Numbered from the stretch's first letter, positions 36,521 through 45,122 are shown. The stretch: 52,512 nt of DNA from JAKVCB01 sp963578605 (GCA_963578605.1 CAUZEA010000033.1:1-52512), one strand, 5' to 3'. Program-made: numbers and translations. Notes: generated by a model from the letters alone, not told the origin.

Positions 36521-39500
36521 TTACCTTCTAAAACGTGGTGCCCAAAGACCAACAAGGCTGCCGGCAAAAGCCAACAGCAAACAGGCAGCCGGTTCCGGCA
36601 CCGCACTAGAACCACTACCACTGCCTGAACCGTTGCCAAAATTTCCGAACCAGAGGGCATAGTCACCTTCATCGATGACGCCGCTGCCATCGCCGTTCCC
36701 CATAAGGGTCGATTCGTCCTGGGCACCCAAATTGTCGCGCCAGACGGTAAAGTCGGCTGCATCGACCGTTCCGTTGTTGTTAAAATCGCCAGCCAGTCCA
36801 CCGCCTCCCCCACCGGCACTGAGAGTCACCACTCCGGTCGCTGTGTTTACGTCCAGTGTAAAGTCAGCCGCATTCGGGCCGCTGAGCGAAATTCCGCTGT
36901 TGACCAGTGAACCGGCAGTCAGCACTTCAAACGACTCATTGCCGCTGAGCGTGAAACCCTCGGCCAATTCGACGCTGAGCGAGCCGGCCAGGTCGGCCGC
37001 CCCGGCAACCTGGAAAGAGTCAAACTCGTACTGCCCCGTGCCACCAATATTAATGCCGAGCGTACCGTCAGTATTGTTGGTGAGGCCACCATTAATGGCG
37101 TTCATGTCGGTGCCCCCCAACGTGCCGGAATTGCTCACCGTGCCGCTGGCGGCGCCAACTTCAGCGTGATTGATGTTGACCGTACTGCCGGCGGTGATGT
37201 TGAGGGTATTGCCATTGAGGGCAACCGGCCCATCAAAACTGAGCACCCCAGCCTCGCTCCCACCTTCGACTGCCGCAGCAGTCGTAACGTCAGAATCTCT
37301 CAGCAAACTGACCATGGCCTGGAACTGGTGGGTGCCAGCGAGCACATCGATCGCAGCATTTCCTGCATCGACATTGTCGAGCACCACCTGACCGGTCCCG
37401 GCGATGTTGTAGAGGTTGTCACTGTTGTCGAAAACAATCTGCCGGGCAGTCACTGCCGAGTTGGTATAGACCGTCGCGTCAGCATTGATTTTACCCGCGA
37501 AGGTGGCGGTATGATTGTTGGCATTGGGGACCGTCGACGGCAACCAACTGGTCGCCGCGTTCCAATCGTTACCTGCCCCTAATTTCCAGCTGAAATCGGT
37601 AGTTTCGGCCGGTTCAAGATAGGTATCCATGTAGAAGGTATCGCCAACACCCGCTTCGACTTCCATCAACCACATGTCCTTACTGTCGGACCCTAGGTTG
37701 TTGCGAAGATTGAGGGTTCCGCTGCTGGCGTTGTCGACATTGTATTCATAGGTTTCATTATCCAGGTCGATGTTAACCACCCAGTTCTGCCATTGGTCTT
37801 GAACGAAAGGAACACCAAACTCCTGACCAGGGTTATTCCTATCATTGGCCACGATTTCTCCGCTTGTTGTTTTGGCCAAAAACTGAAGCCGGCCGGCCAG
37901 GGTGTCTCCAAACCCAATCTGAAACGGCGTATTGCTAAGGACGTTCTCGGAATTGACATAGGTGGCGAACTTGGCTGTGACCGTGCCACTGGTCGAAAAC
38001 CCGTCGAATATGCCCTCGGCCCGGCCACCACTGCTGGGTCCACGAATGAACTTACCGCTTTGAGAGCCAACATTTGCGAAGTCGGTGCTATTGGTGCTTT
38101 GGTTAAGCGCGCCAAGGCTATTACCAGTCCATTCAGCAAACCCCGGGCCATCGGCAAAGATATCCCCCGGCTCGGCGGGTGATTCAAAGGTGTCTTGGAA
38201 TATCACGCCGGTGACCGAGTGGGTGATTTCAACAGCCTCGAGCGGCTGGAAGTTGGTCACTGCCAATGTGGCAACGATCCCCACCAGGGCAACCCGGGTA
38301 ACTTTGCGCGACCCACAGGCGGCCAACAATGCCACGGCCAGGCCGATTAGCCCTATCGTAGACGGTTCGGGGATTGCGGTCAGGACAAGGCTGCCACCGG
38401 CAACCTCAAGATTAAACAGACCTGCGGCTGAGCCGCCCAGGGCGATGCCATCATCGACCAGCGATCCGGCCGAGAGCACGGTAAACGTTTCCCCAGCCAA
38501 GGGGGTGTAGTCGCCCGCCAGTTCGACGGCCAGCGTTCCGTTTAGGGTAGCCACGCCACCGACCTCCAGCGAGTCATGTCCGCTGCCGGCAATCTGGACC
38601 AGGAGGGTGCCATCACTGTTGAGGTCACCACCAATCGAAGAACTTCCGCCAAGCGTACCGGCGTTATTGATTGCGCCACCGCCTGCGGTGTCCTGAACAC
38701 TGTGGTAAAAGTTGACTGTGCCAAGGGCAGCAGAAATATCGAGCGTATTGCCGTTGAGATCCACCGGGCCGTCAAAATCGAGCGACTCGCCTGCGACGAC
38801 CGAAACTCCGGTGTTGCTGTTAAGCGTCACTGGGACCTGGAACTGATGGCTGCCGGCCTGAACGTCGATGGACGCGTTGCCAGTTTCTGCTTCAAGAGTA
38901 ACGGCGGCAGTACCGGCGATGTTAATCCGGTTTGCGTTGTTCAGTTCGATCGTCCCAACCGTGACGGCCGAGTCCACCAGCACGGTTGATGCCGTCGTGA
39001 TGGAACCGCCAAAGGTCGCTTTGTGTGCGTTGGTACGAGGCGGCCCGCCAGCGGGTGTCCAGCTACCCGGCGCATTCCAACTGCCCGAATCGACACCCCA
39101 TACCCAATCGGTATTTGACGGCGGCGGTCCACCCTCGCCGACATCGTCAATGTACAACTTGCTGTGTGGTGCGGTGCCATCCCAGCCCGCCTCGATTTCC
39201 AGCCGGCTGATCGTGACGCCCGTTCTGCCCGTGTCGAGATCACTCAAGCATTCACCATCGACACAGATCGAGGCCATGCCCGTATCCAGGTTAAACTCGA
39301 GGTCCCACTGCTGCCAGACATCGTCGGAGTAGGTGGTCTCAATCGCGGCCCAGCCACTAGCAGCTTCGTCGTAGTACTCGATTGCACCACGCGTCTCTCG
39401 TCCGACCATTACCGCGAGCCCGTTGCTCAGGTTACTGCCGAAACCAATCTGAGCGTTCTGAGGATTGTTGGTTGAGGGAACATAGAGCATCAACGAGGCT

Positions 39501-39895
39501 GCCGCTGTGCCCGTGTTGAACTCCGTCCAACCGTTAATGTAGGCGCGGCCGTCGCTATTGCTGTTGTTGGCTCGGTCCAGGAGAAGGTACTGGGTGCCGC
39601 CAACGTGGGCCGGGCCGGGGGAAACGTCGTTGAGCACCAAGTTGTTGGCCGACGGTGGCCTGCCATCCTTGGGACTCCAGTTCGCGGGATGCGTTCCGGC
39701 CGTATCGCCCTCGAAGGTCTCACTCTGAAGCTCCACCCCATCCTGCGATACGGTGACGGCGTACGTCGACACGGGTACCACTACCAGCATGCCAATCACC
39801 GATGCGATCAAGCCGCTTTTCAATTTGTCACCCATATCGGCCGAACTCAACAGCAAACCACAACGTGATGTCCAGGAATTTTCAGCGGCGTTCAT
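36521..39895 (-). CDS. Double PEP-CTERM fusion protein with an internal sorting signal
   Basis: One open frame of 1124 residues that reads as two complete PEP-CTERM proteins joined. Part 1: leader with hydrophobic SGLIASVIGMLVVVPVSTYA, jelly-roll (about 30-255), autotransporter-type strand-rich repeats (about 255-500), then an internal PEP-CTERM signal (P509-E-P511, STIGLIGLAVALLAA, CGSRK at about 531; bases 38377-38303). Part 2: a signal-peptide-like segment (VTRVALVGIVATLAV, 38302-38231), a second jelly-roll (VIFQDTFESPAEPG ... ETYEYNVDNASSG), another strand-rich region, a dockerin pair (GDFNNNGTVDAADFTVW and GDGSGVIDEGDYALW) and a terminal PEP-CTERM (VPEPAACLLLAFAG ... APRFRR). ATG 39895 has GGAG 7 nt upstream. 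No stop or start codon with a ribosome site separates the halves. If the sequence is right, the inner signal could be cut to release two products. Confidence 0.85.
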   Translation of the reverse strand: MNAAENSWTSRCGLLLSSADMGDKLKSGLIASVIGMLVVVPVSTYAVTVSQDGVELQSETFEGDTAGTHPANWSPKDGRPPSANNLVLNDVSPGPAHVGGTQYLLLDRANNSNSDGRAYINGWTEFNTGTAAASLMLYVPSTNNPQNAQIGFGSNLSNGLAVMVGRETRGAIEYYDEAASGWAAIETTYSDDVWQQWDLEFNLDTGMASICVDGECLSDLDTGRTGVTISRLEIEAGWDGTAPHSKLYIDDVGEGGPPPSNTDWVWGVDSGSWNAPGSWTPAGGPPRTNAHKATFGGSITTASTVLVDSAVTVGTIELNNANRINIAGTAAVTLEAETGNASIDVQAGSHQFQVPVTLNSNTGVSVVAGESLDFDGPVDLNGNTLDISAALGTVNFYHSVQDTAGGGAINNAGTLGGSSSIGGDLNSDGTLLVQIAGSGHDSLEVGGVATLNGTLAVELAGDYTPLAGETFTVLSAGSLVDDGIALGGSAAGLFNLEVAGGSLVLTAIPEPSTIGLIGLAVALLAACGSRKVTRVALVGIVATLAVTNFQPLEAVEITHSVTGVIFQDTFESPAEPGDIFADGPGFAEWTGNSLGALNQSTNSTDFANVGSQSGKFIRGPSSGGRAEGIFDGFSTSGTVTAKFATYVNSENVLSNTPFQIGFGDTLAGRLQFLAKTTSGEIVANDRNNPGQEFGVPFVQDQWQNWVVNIDLDNETYEYNVDNASSGTLNLRNNLGSDSKDMWLMEVEAGVGDTFYMDTYLEPAETTDFSWKLGAGNDWNAATSWLPSTVPNANNHTATFAGKINADATVYTNSAVTARQIVFDNSDNLYNIAGTGQVVLDNVDAGNAAIDVLAGTHQFQAMVSLLRDSDVTTAAAVEGGSEAGVLSFDGPVALNGNTLNITAGSTVNINHAEVGAASGTVSNSGTLGGTDMNAINGGLTNNTDGTLGINIGGTGQYEFDSFQVAGAADLAGSLSVELAEGFTLSGNESFEVLTAGSLVNSGISLSGPNAADFTLDVNTATGVVTLSAGGGGGGLAGDFNNNGTVDAADFTVWRDNLGAQDESTLMGNGDGSGVIDEGDYALWFGNFGNGSGSGSGSSAVPEPAACLLLAFAGSLVGLWAPRFRR

Positions 39896-39908
39896 GGGAA
39901 TCTCCAAA

Positions 39909-40304
39909 TTATGAAAAAACAAAACATTCAATACTCCTGCCAACCGGCTCTTCTAGCACTGTCTTTGTTGTAGCCGACAACGTACCAAAGCTATTTCTAA
40001 CGTTGAATTGGCACTCCTGGCCCACTGGGGCAAAAGCCGTAGCGAAGACTCGAGGGCCAACAACACCGGGGAAGAATCTGCGTGCCAGGCGGGAGAGGCG
40101 TCCGGCAGTTACCTTGATGCCAGACATGAAATAACCGTTTCGGTCGATTAACGCACGCAACTCCAAAACAGCAGTCGTGCTACTCATGGCACGGAAGATA
40201 AGAGCTGCCTTGCCCGTTAGAGGGTGGGCAATAGCGCGGTAGAAAAACCAGCCAACGATAAGCGTGGACGGGCTTTTGAGACGACTTTCCATGCTCATTT
40301 TCAT
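39909..40304 (-). CDS. Possible small hypothetical protein upstream of the fused PEP-CTERM gene
   Basis: A 131-codon frame ending 13 nt before the start of the PEP-CTERM fusion gene. AGGTGA lies about 10 nt before its ATG. The product (MKMSMESRLKSPSTLIVGWFF...) shows no motif I recognise, with one weak hydrophobic patch near the N-terminus. The spacing would suit a small upstream gene in the same operon, but the composition is not convincing and it may be chance. Confidence 0.25.
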   Translation of the reverse strand: MKMSMESRLKSPSTLIVGWFFYRAIAHPLTGKAALIFRAMSSTTAVLELRALIDRNGYFMSGIKVTAGRLSRLARRFFPGVVGPRVFATAFAPVGQECQFNVRNSFGTLSATTKTVLEEPVGRSIECFVFS

Positions 40305-40408
40305 TAAACCCAGTCACCTGCAATAGTTCAGACAGTAGAACTCGCCGCCCCTGCTGTCCCCATGCAGCTACAAGTCAGAACTCATGGTTGAGGTAGCAAC
40401 GGTCTTGA

Positions 40409-40443
40409 GGTTTTACAAACGATACAAAACGAGTTTTACAAAA
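40409..40443. promoter_or_regulatory. Candidate operator: repeated GTTTTACAAA with inner palindrome
   Basis: GTTTTACAAA occurs at 40410-40419 and 40433-40442, 23 nt apart, close to two helical turns. Between them lies AAAAC-GA-GTTTT (40426-40437), an inverted repeat. The second copy overlaps the predicted -35 box, so a dimeric repressor bound here would block the promoter. The regulator is unknown; LacI- or GntR-type sites have this style. Confidence 0.45.
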
Positions 40444-40464
40444 CTGTGTAACCGTGAGTATAAT
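40435..40464 (+). promoter_or_regulatory. Sigma-70-type promoter toward the DUF1559 gene
   Basis: TTTACA (40435-40440), an 18-nt spacer, and a perfect TATAAT (40459-40464) on the plus strand, in the gap between divergent blocks. It would drive the DUF1559 gene with a leader of about 280 nt that contains the 21-nt tandem repeat. Confidence 0.55.
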
Positions 40465-40559
40465 AAGTGCCTGCCCGGTTGTCAAATCTCTCCTGAACAA
40501 ATATGTTTATTTTTTCGGGGGTTGACGTGTGTCATTTTTGATTAATACCTGTAACTTAA

Positions 40560-40601
40560 GGGTTGGGTCACCCGCTCGATGGGTTGGGTCACCCGCTCGA
40601 T
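40560..40601. repeat. 21-nt tandem duplication in the leader of the DUF1559 gene
   Basis: Two exact contiguous copies (40560-40580, 40581-40601) of GGGTTGGGTCACCCGCTCGAT, written here in two parts as GGGTTGGGTCAC and CCGCTCGAT, then a partial third copy (GGGATGGGTCCCCC). Each copy contains GGGT...ACCC, so each can form a small hairpin in the RNA. Confidence 0.9.
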
Positions 40602-40752
40602 GGGATGGGTCCCCCACATAAATGGCAAGAACCGGCTTGACGGAAGATCGGTCCGCGTCAGGCTGCGGTATGGTCGTGCCTCCGCTGTCGCCGTCGTTTT
40701 GCTGGTTCGACAGGGAGAGATTGTCATTACCTGCGATAGAGGTCCTCAGGCT

Positions 40753-41811
40753 ATGCGTCGACAAAGCAGCCGTGCGTTCACGTTGGTAGAGCTGTTGGTC
40801 GTGATCGCGATCATTGGCATCTTGATCGCGATGCTGTTGCCGGCAGTTCAAACTGCGCGCGAAGCAGCGCGGCGGATCGACTGCAGTAACAAGCTCAAGC
40901 AAATTGGCATCGCACTGCACAATTACCATTCGTCCCACTCCACCTTTCCGCCCGGTTATTCAACCAACGGACTTGGACCACCATACCACCTTCGCACCAA
41001 GCACGGCAGCGCGCTGGTCCTGCTGCTACCCCACTTGGGACACTCCGACATTTACGACCATATCGACTTCTCGGTGAACTGGAGTGCGGAATGGTCTACC
41101 TATCAGGATGTTGCCATTGATTGTAAAAGCGGCGGACCCTACGAGTGGCTGTTTACGACGTCCCTTTCCGATTTTATTTGCCCCAGTGATGACCACGAAG
41201 GTTTTGCACCAAAGTGGTTTGTCAGCGGGCACTGCGCGCACCTCAAACGGGCTCTTTCAAATTATCTCCCCAGCATGGGCGCGCAAAGGGTACCCACTTC
41301 CCCAATGTGCCATCCTGTCTACCGAGGGAATTTCTTTCGCCAGCCGTCCCCCGGCACTGGAACTGCCCTCTGGGGCCAAACTCACAAGATAAGTGAAGTC
41401 TCCGGCGTATTTGGTTATTACGCGGGCGCTGGCTGTTCAATCAAGCACATCACCGATGGCACGAGCAACACGATTGCCTTTGGCGAAGTGCGGCCGTTGT
41501 GCTCGACCATGCACCTGATCGGATGGTGGCGGGAAATTGGCGTGGTTGCTGGCACCACGGCACCACTCAACTGGGACACCTGCCCGGAAAACGCCTGTTG
41601 GACTCCCAATAACGTCGATCCCAGCGGGAATTGTCGATGCCACCACCATCGGAGTTGGCAAGTGTCACCCGGTTTCAAATCAAAGCACCCGGGCGGTGCC
41701 CAGTTCACTTTTGCGGATGGCTCGGTCCACTTCATTAGCGAGAATATCGACTATCGGAACTATCAACGTTACGGCGATCGCCGCGACAGCGAAGTTGCCG
41801 ATCCAATTTAG
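40753..41811 (+). CDS. DUF1559 family pseudopilin-like protein (H-X9-DG type)
   Basis: A 352-residue protein of the large planctomycete DUF1559 family. It has a type IV prepilin N-terminus (SSRAFTLVELLVVIAIIGIL; cleavage before F, with Ala instead of the usual Gly at -1, and the conserved Glu at mature position 5), a long soluble domain (NYHSSHSTFPPGYS), and the C-terminal H-X9-DG motif (HPGGAQFTFADGSVHF). Members are thought to be surface or pseudopilus components, present in tens of copies per genome. ATG 40753 is the family start; the frame is open back into the 21-nt repeat at 40579, which is not used. It is followed after 36 nt by the small lipoprotein gene, the usual pairing for this family. 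Confidence 0.92.
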   Translation: MRRQSSRAFTLVELLVVIAIIGILIAMLLPAVQTAREAARRIDCSNKLKQIGIALHNYHSSHSTFPPGYSTNGLGPPYHLRTKHGSALVLLLPHLGHSDIYDHIDFSVNWSAEWSTYQDVAIDCKSGGPYEWLFTTSLSDFICPSDDHEGFAPKWFVSGHCAHLKRALSNYLPSMGAQRVPTSPMCHPVYRGNFFRQPSPGTGTALWGQTHKISEVSGVFGYYAGAGCSIKHITDGTSNTIAFGEVRPLCSTMHLIGWWREIGVVAGTTAPLNWDTCPENACWTPNNVDPSGNCRCHHHRSWQVSPGFKSKHPGGAQFTFADGSVHFISENIDYRNYQRYGDRRDSEVADPI

Positions 41812-41847
41812 CCGCTCTAATTTCAAGCGGAATTGACGAAATACCTC

Positions 41848-42360
41848 ATGACTCAGTGGTCACGATTCATAAACCCAGCTTTCCAGCTGGAGTCCCAAGT
41901 CCCCCGTTTCGTCGTCGTGCTACTGGTCGCATCCCTCACAGCCGCAACAAGTTGCCGCCGCTCGGACCGACCGCGCACCGTCCCAGTGACCGGCACGGTG
42001 TACCACAACGGCAAGTTGCTTGAAGGGGCAACCGTGGGATTCATGGGAAGTGTGGGACGACCATCCAGTGGCGTGACCGATGCCCAGGGCCGCTTTGAGC
42101 TTTCCACCTGGGAAGAGGGTGACGGGGCCGCGCTTGGTCAGCACGTGGTGACGATCATCAAGGCCGCCGAGCCGAAGTTCACACCCAAAAAGAACCCCGA
42201 CGGTTCTTATATTTTCCGATCCGAGGCCGAGCAATGGGCCTTTTACGATCGCGAGCTGTTACTTCCAGACCGTTATTCCTCGGCCATAATGACCGACCTC
42301 TCGGCGACGGTTACCGAAGAGGGACCGAACGATTTTACGTTCGAACTTACCGACGAGTAA
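41848..42360 (+). CDS. Transthyretin-like (carboxypeptidase-regulatory) lipoprotein
   Basis: A 170-residue exported protein with a hydrophobic signal ending in a lipobox-like AATSC (VVVLLVASLTAATSC). The rest is a small beta-sandwich with the motif PVTGTVYHNGKLLEGATVGFMG ... GVTDAQGRFELST (shown in parts), typical of the lipoproteins that follow DUF1559 genes in planctomycetes. ATG 41848 is used; TTG 41833 is in frame upstream. The stop is 181 nt before the HEAT/symporter fusion. The role is unknown; coupling to the DUF1559 product is inferred from the constant gene order. Confidence 0.8.
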   Translation: MTQWSRFINPAFQLESQVPRFVVVLLVASLTAATSCRRSDRPRTVPVTGTVYHNGKLLEGATVGFMGSVGRPSSGVTDAQGRFELSTWEEGDGAALGQHVVTIIKAAEPKFTPKKNPDGSYIFRSEAEQWAFYDRELLLPDRYSSAIMTDLSATVTEEGPNDFTFELTDE

Positions 42361-42541
42361 AGCTTGATGATCCGGGCAAGAGCCGTCTCTCGGTTCTAAG
42401 TTTCCAGGTGAAGCTTTACACTGTTGGGTCAGGACAGAAGCGGCCCTTGCACGTTTTTGTCTCAGATTCCAGGCTCCCTGGTGAACCGCCCGACGACCCA
42501 CAGGGTTTCAACCCTTTAAGCGCGGAGGCCCCGATACGCCC

Positions 42542-45031
42542 TTGTTTGAACGCACCAACGCTCCCGCTGCGGCAGGATGGCTATCCGGCTCTACCCCAGT
42601 TGCAGCCCACGGTTTTTCAGCCGCGAGCGCCATCGGACTGGTAGCGTTCTCCTTTTTGTTGGCGGCTTTGGCAAGCCGGGCGACCGCTGCCGGCGACCCC
42701 ACAACCGGCGGTGACCAACGACGCAACCACGCCTTGAGCGTGCTTCGCGAAGCACTCCAAGACGACGACTTCGCGACATGGGGCCCGACTGCACGGTTCC
42801 TGATGAGCCTCGACTACCCGCAGGATGTGGAAGAAACCGTCCGCACGAAGTTGGCCCAAAGCCAGCTTGCGATCGAATCGAAAATCACCCTCTGGGAGGC
42901 GCTGGCAGGCGCTGCGGCCCACGACCACCAGCAGCAGCTGTGGATCGAAAATCTCCGCCAGCTTGCCCGCAAGCCTTCCGGCCCCGGCCGGCAGGAAGCG
43001 GCCAGTGCCCTGGGCCGGCTCGGACATTCGATCGACAACGACCACGACGAGTCACCTCCGGAGGTTGACCCGCACGTGCTCGAAGCCAACGAGCGTTGGC
43101 TTCAGCTTGCCGCCGACCATCAGCAGGCCGAAGCAGCCCTGGTCACGTTACTCGAGTCGAACGATGCCGCTACCCGGGCCGCCGCTGCAAAGCATGCGCT
43201 GCGACAGATGCCGAGCATAACGCCACAAACGGCACGCAAGCTAATCGCGCTGGCCGGGCAGGAACCCCCTGGCTCACCAGCCCGCCCCGGCTTGAGCGCC
43301 GCAGCTGCCGTGCATGCTCCCGAAGAGAGCAGACTGGAGCAGAAAAATAAGCTGCTCGAGCAGGCCAAGACCGGCTCGGCGGAGGATCGGGCCGGGGCCT
43401 GCGAAGCACTTGGCCTGCTGGCCACGCATCAGGACCTGCTCGCGCTTGAGCACCTCATGAAGGACCCCTCGGGACACGTTCGCGCATCGGCTGCCTACGC
43501 CGCGCTACGGCTGGACCGTCGGGGCACGCGCCGCCTGGCACCGCTCGACTGGGTTGTGATCGGAGCTTATGCACTCGGGATGCTTGCCATCGGGTGGTAC
43601 TACTCGCGGCGGACCTCCAACACCGACGACTACCTGCTGGGCGGCCGAAAAATGCACCCCCTGGGTGTGGGATTGTCGCTGTTCGCCACGATGCTCAGCG
43701 CCGTGTCATACCTGGCCTGGCCGGGCGAAGTCATCCGTTACGGCCCCATGATGATGTGTGTTGTGCTGGCCCACCCGATCACCGCCCTGGTGGTCGGCTG
43801 GCTGGTGATCCCCTTTATCATGAAGATGAAAGTCACCACCGCGTACGAAATCCTCGAAATCCGGCTCGGCCTGTCGGTCCGCGTGCTGGCCTCGGTGTTC
43901 TTCCTTTCGCTGCGTCTTTTATGGATGGCTGTGATCATCTACGCCGGTGCCAGCAAGGTGCTGGTGCCCCTGATGGGATTGCCTACCGAAGCAACTCCGT
44001 ACGTGTGTGCCGTGTTGGGGGCCATTACGATCATTTACACCTCAATGGGAGGCCTGCGGGCAGTCGTCATTACCGACGTCGTTCAAACACTTATCCTGTT
44101 TGCAGGTGCCATCATCACATTGGTCCTGGTGACCGTCTGGATGGGAGGAGTCAGTGCCTGGTGGCCTCAGCGGTGGGCCCCTCACTGGGTTGAGCCCACC
44201 TTGTTTTACACGCCCAACATTCGCGTTACGGTGATGGGCGCCATGCTCGCATCGTTTACCTGGTGGATCTGTACGTCATCGTCAGACCAGATGGCTATCC
44301 AACGTTACCTGGCCACCCGCGATACAAAGGCAGCCCGACGGGTGATTATCACGTCGCTCTCGGCGAGCATTCTGGTCGATGGCCTGTTCCTCATGCTGGG
44401 GCTGTCGCTGTGGGCGTTCTTTGCCAAGAACCCACACTTGATTTCCGACGGGCAGCGCCTCTTTAGCGACGCCGACAAACTCTTCCCCAGGTTTGTCCTG
44501 GTAGGGCTTCCGGTGGGCATTACCGGGTTGGTGGTGGCGGCACTGCTGGCCGCTGCCATGTCGAGCCTCTCCTCGGGTGTGAACTCGTCATGCTCAGTGG
44601 TGATCGTCGACTTTATCGACCGTTTTCGCAAATCGACCCGTAAGAGAACCGACTCGGAGCACGTACGGCTGGCCAAGTGGGTTTCGATCTTGATCGGGGT
44701 GGCGGTAGTCGCCCTAAGTTCTTACGTGGGCGTGGTCAAGGGAAACCTGCTGGAGATCAGCTACAAGGTGGTCAATCTACTGGTGGGTCCGCTGGCAGGC
44801 CTGTTTTTCATGGCGATGTTTGTCCGCTGGGCCACCGTCCTGGGCACAATGGTCGGTGCCGCGTGTGGCCTGATTGTTGTCGTGGCCATCAATTTTTGGG
44901 AGGATTTTACTGGGGCCAATGGAATCGGATTTATTTGGTCTATGCCGCTAGGGGTGGTGGTTCAGCTTGCCGTTGGTATGCTGGTGAGCTTGATTCCTCT
45001 GGGGCGGCGTAAACCATTGCCTGCCGATTAG
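42542..45031 (+). CDS. HEAT-repeat/sodium-solute symporter fusion
   Basis: An 829-residue protein. An export segment (SAIGLVAFSFLLAALASRATAA, about 28-50, written SAIGLVAFSFLL plus AALASRATAA) precedes about 280 residues of alpha-helical HEAT-like repeats (ATWGPTARFLMSLDYP, RQEAASALGRLGHS, NDAATRAAAAKHALRQ, DRAGACEALGLLATH, HVRASAAYAALRLD). From about 331 a complete SSS-family symporter follows (LDWVVIGAYALGMLAIGWYY, NTDDYLLGGRKMHPLGVGLS, AAAMSSLSSGVNSSCSVV). Since SSS proteins have their N-terminus outside, the HEAT part would lie in the periplasm. The start is a TTG at 42542 with GGAGG 13 nt upstream; no ATG lies in the first 80 codons, so the start codon is the weak point. The HEAT part may bind a partner or substrate-delivering protein; substrate unknown. 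Confidence 0.82.
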   Translation: MFERTNAPAAAGWLSGSTPVAAHGFSAASAIGLVAFSFLLAALASRATAAGDPTTGGDQRRNHALSVLREALQDDDFATWGPTARFLMSLDYPQDVEETVRTKLAQSQLAIESKITLWEALAGAAAHDHQQQLWIENLRQLARKPSGPGRQEAASALGRLGHSIDNDHDESPPEVDPHVLEANERWLQLAADHQQAEAALVTLLESNDAATRAAAAKHALRQMPSITPQTARKLIALAGQEPPGSPARPGLSAAAAVHAPEESRLEQKNKLLEQAKTGSAEDRAGACEALGLLATHQDLLALEHLMKDPSGHVRASAAYAALRLDRRGTRRLAPLDWVVIGAYALGMLAIGWYYSRRTSNTDDYLLGGRKMHPLGVGLSLFATMLSAVSYLAWPGEVIRYGPMMMCVVLAHPITALVVGWLVIPFIMKMKVTTAYEILEIRLGLSVRVLASVFFLSLRLLWMAVIIYAGASKVLVPLMGLPTEATPYVCAVLGAITIIYTSMGGLRAVVITDVVQTLILFAGAIITLVLVTVWMGGVSAWWPQRWAPHWVEPTLFYTPNIRVTVMGAMLASFTWWICTSSSDQMAIQRYLATRDTKAARRVIITSLSASILVDGLFLMLGLSLWAFFAKNPHLISDGQRLFSDADKLFPRFVLVGLPVGITGLVVAALLAAAMSSLSSGVNSSCSVVIVDFIDRFRKSTRKRTDSEHVRLAKWVSILIGVAVVALSSYVGVVKGNLLEISYKVVNLLVGPLAGLFFMAMFVRWATVLGTMVGAACGLIVVVAINFWEDFTGANGIGFIWSMPLGVVVQLAVGMLVSLIPLGRRKPLPAD

Positions 45032-45122
45032 TGTCCCCGACACGGTGATTTAAGATTGGCCACACTTTTGAGAACAGGGCTGCCGCCTGGATGGTTTGCT
45101 GCCCATGGATGAGGAAAACTCG

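Noticed and set aside
40579..40752. Longer N-terminus for the DUF1559 protein
   Set aside because: It would start inside the 21-nt repeat and add 58 residues before a typical prepilin signal; ATG 40753 fits the family.
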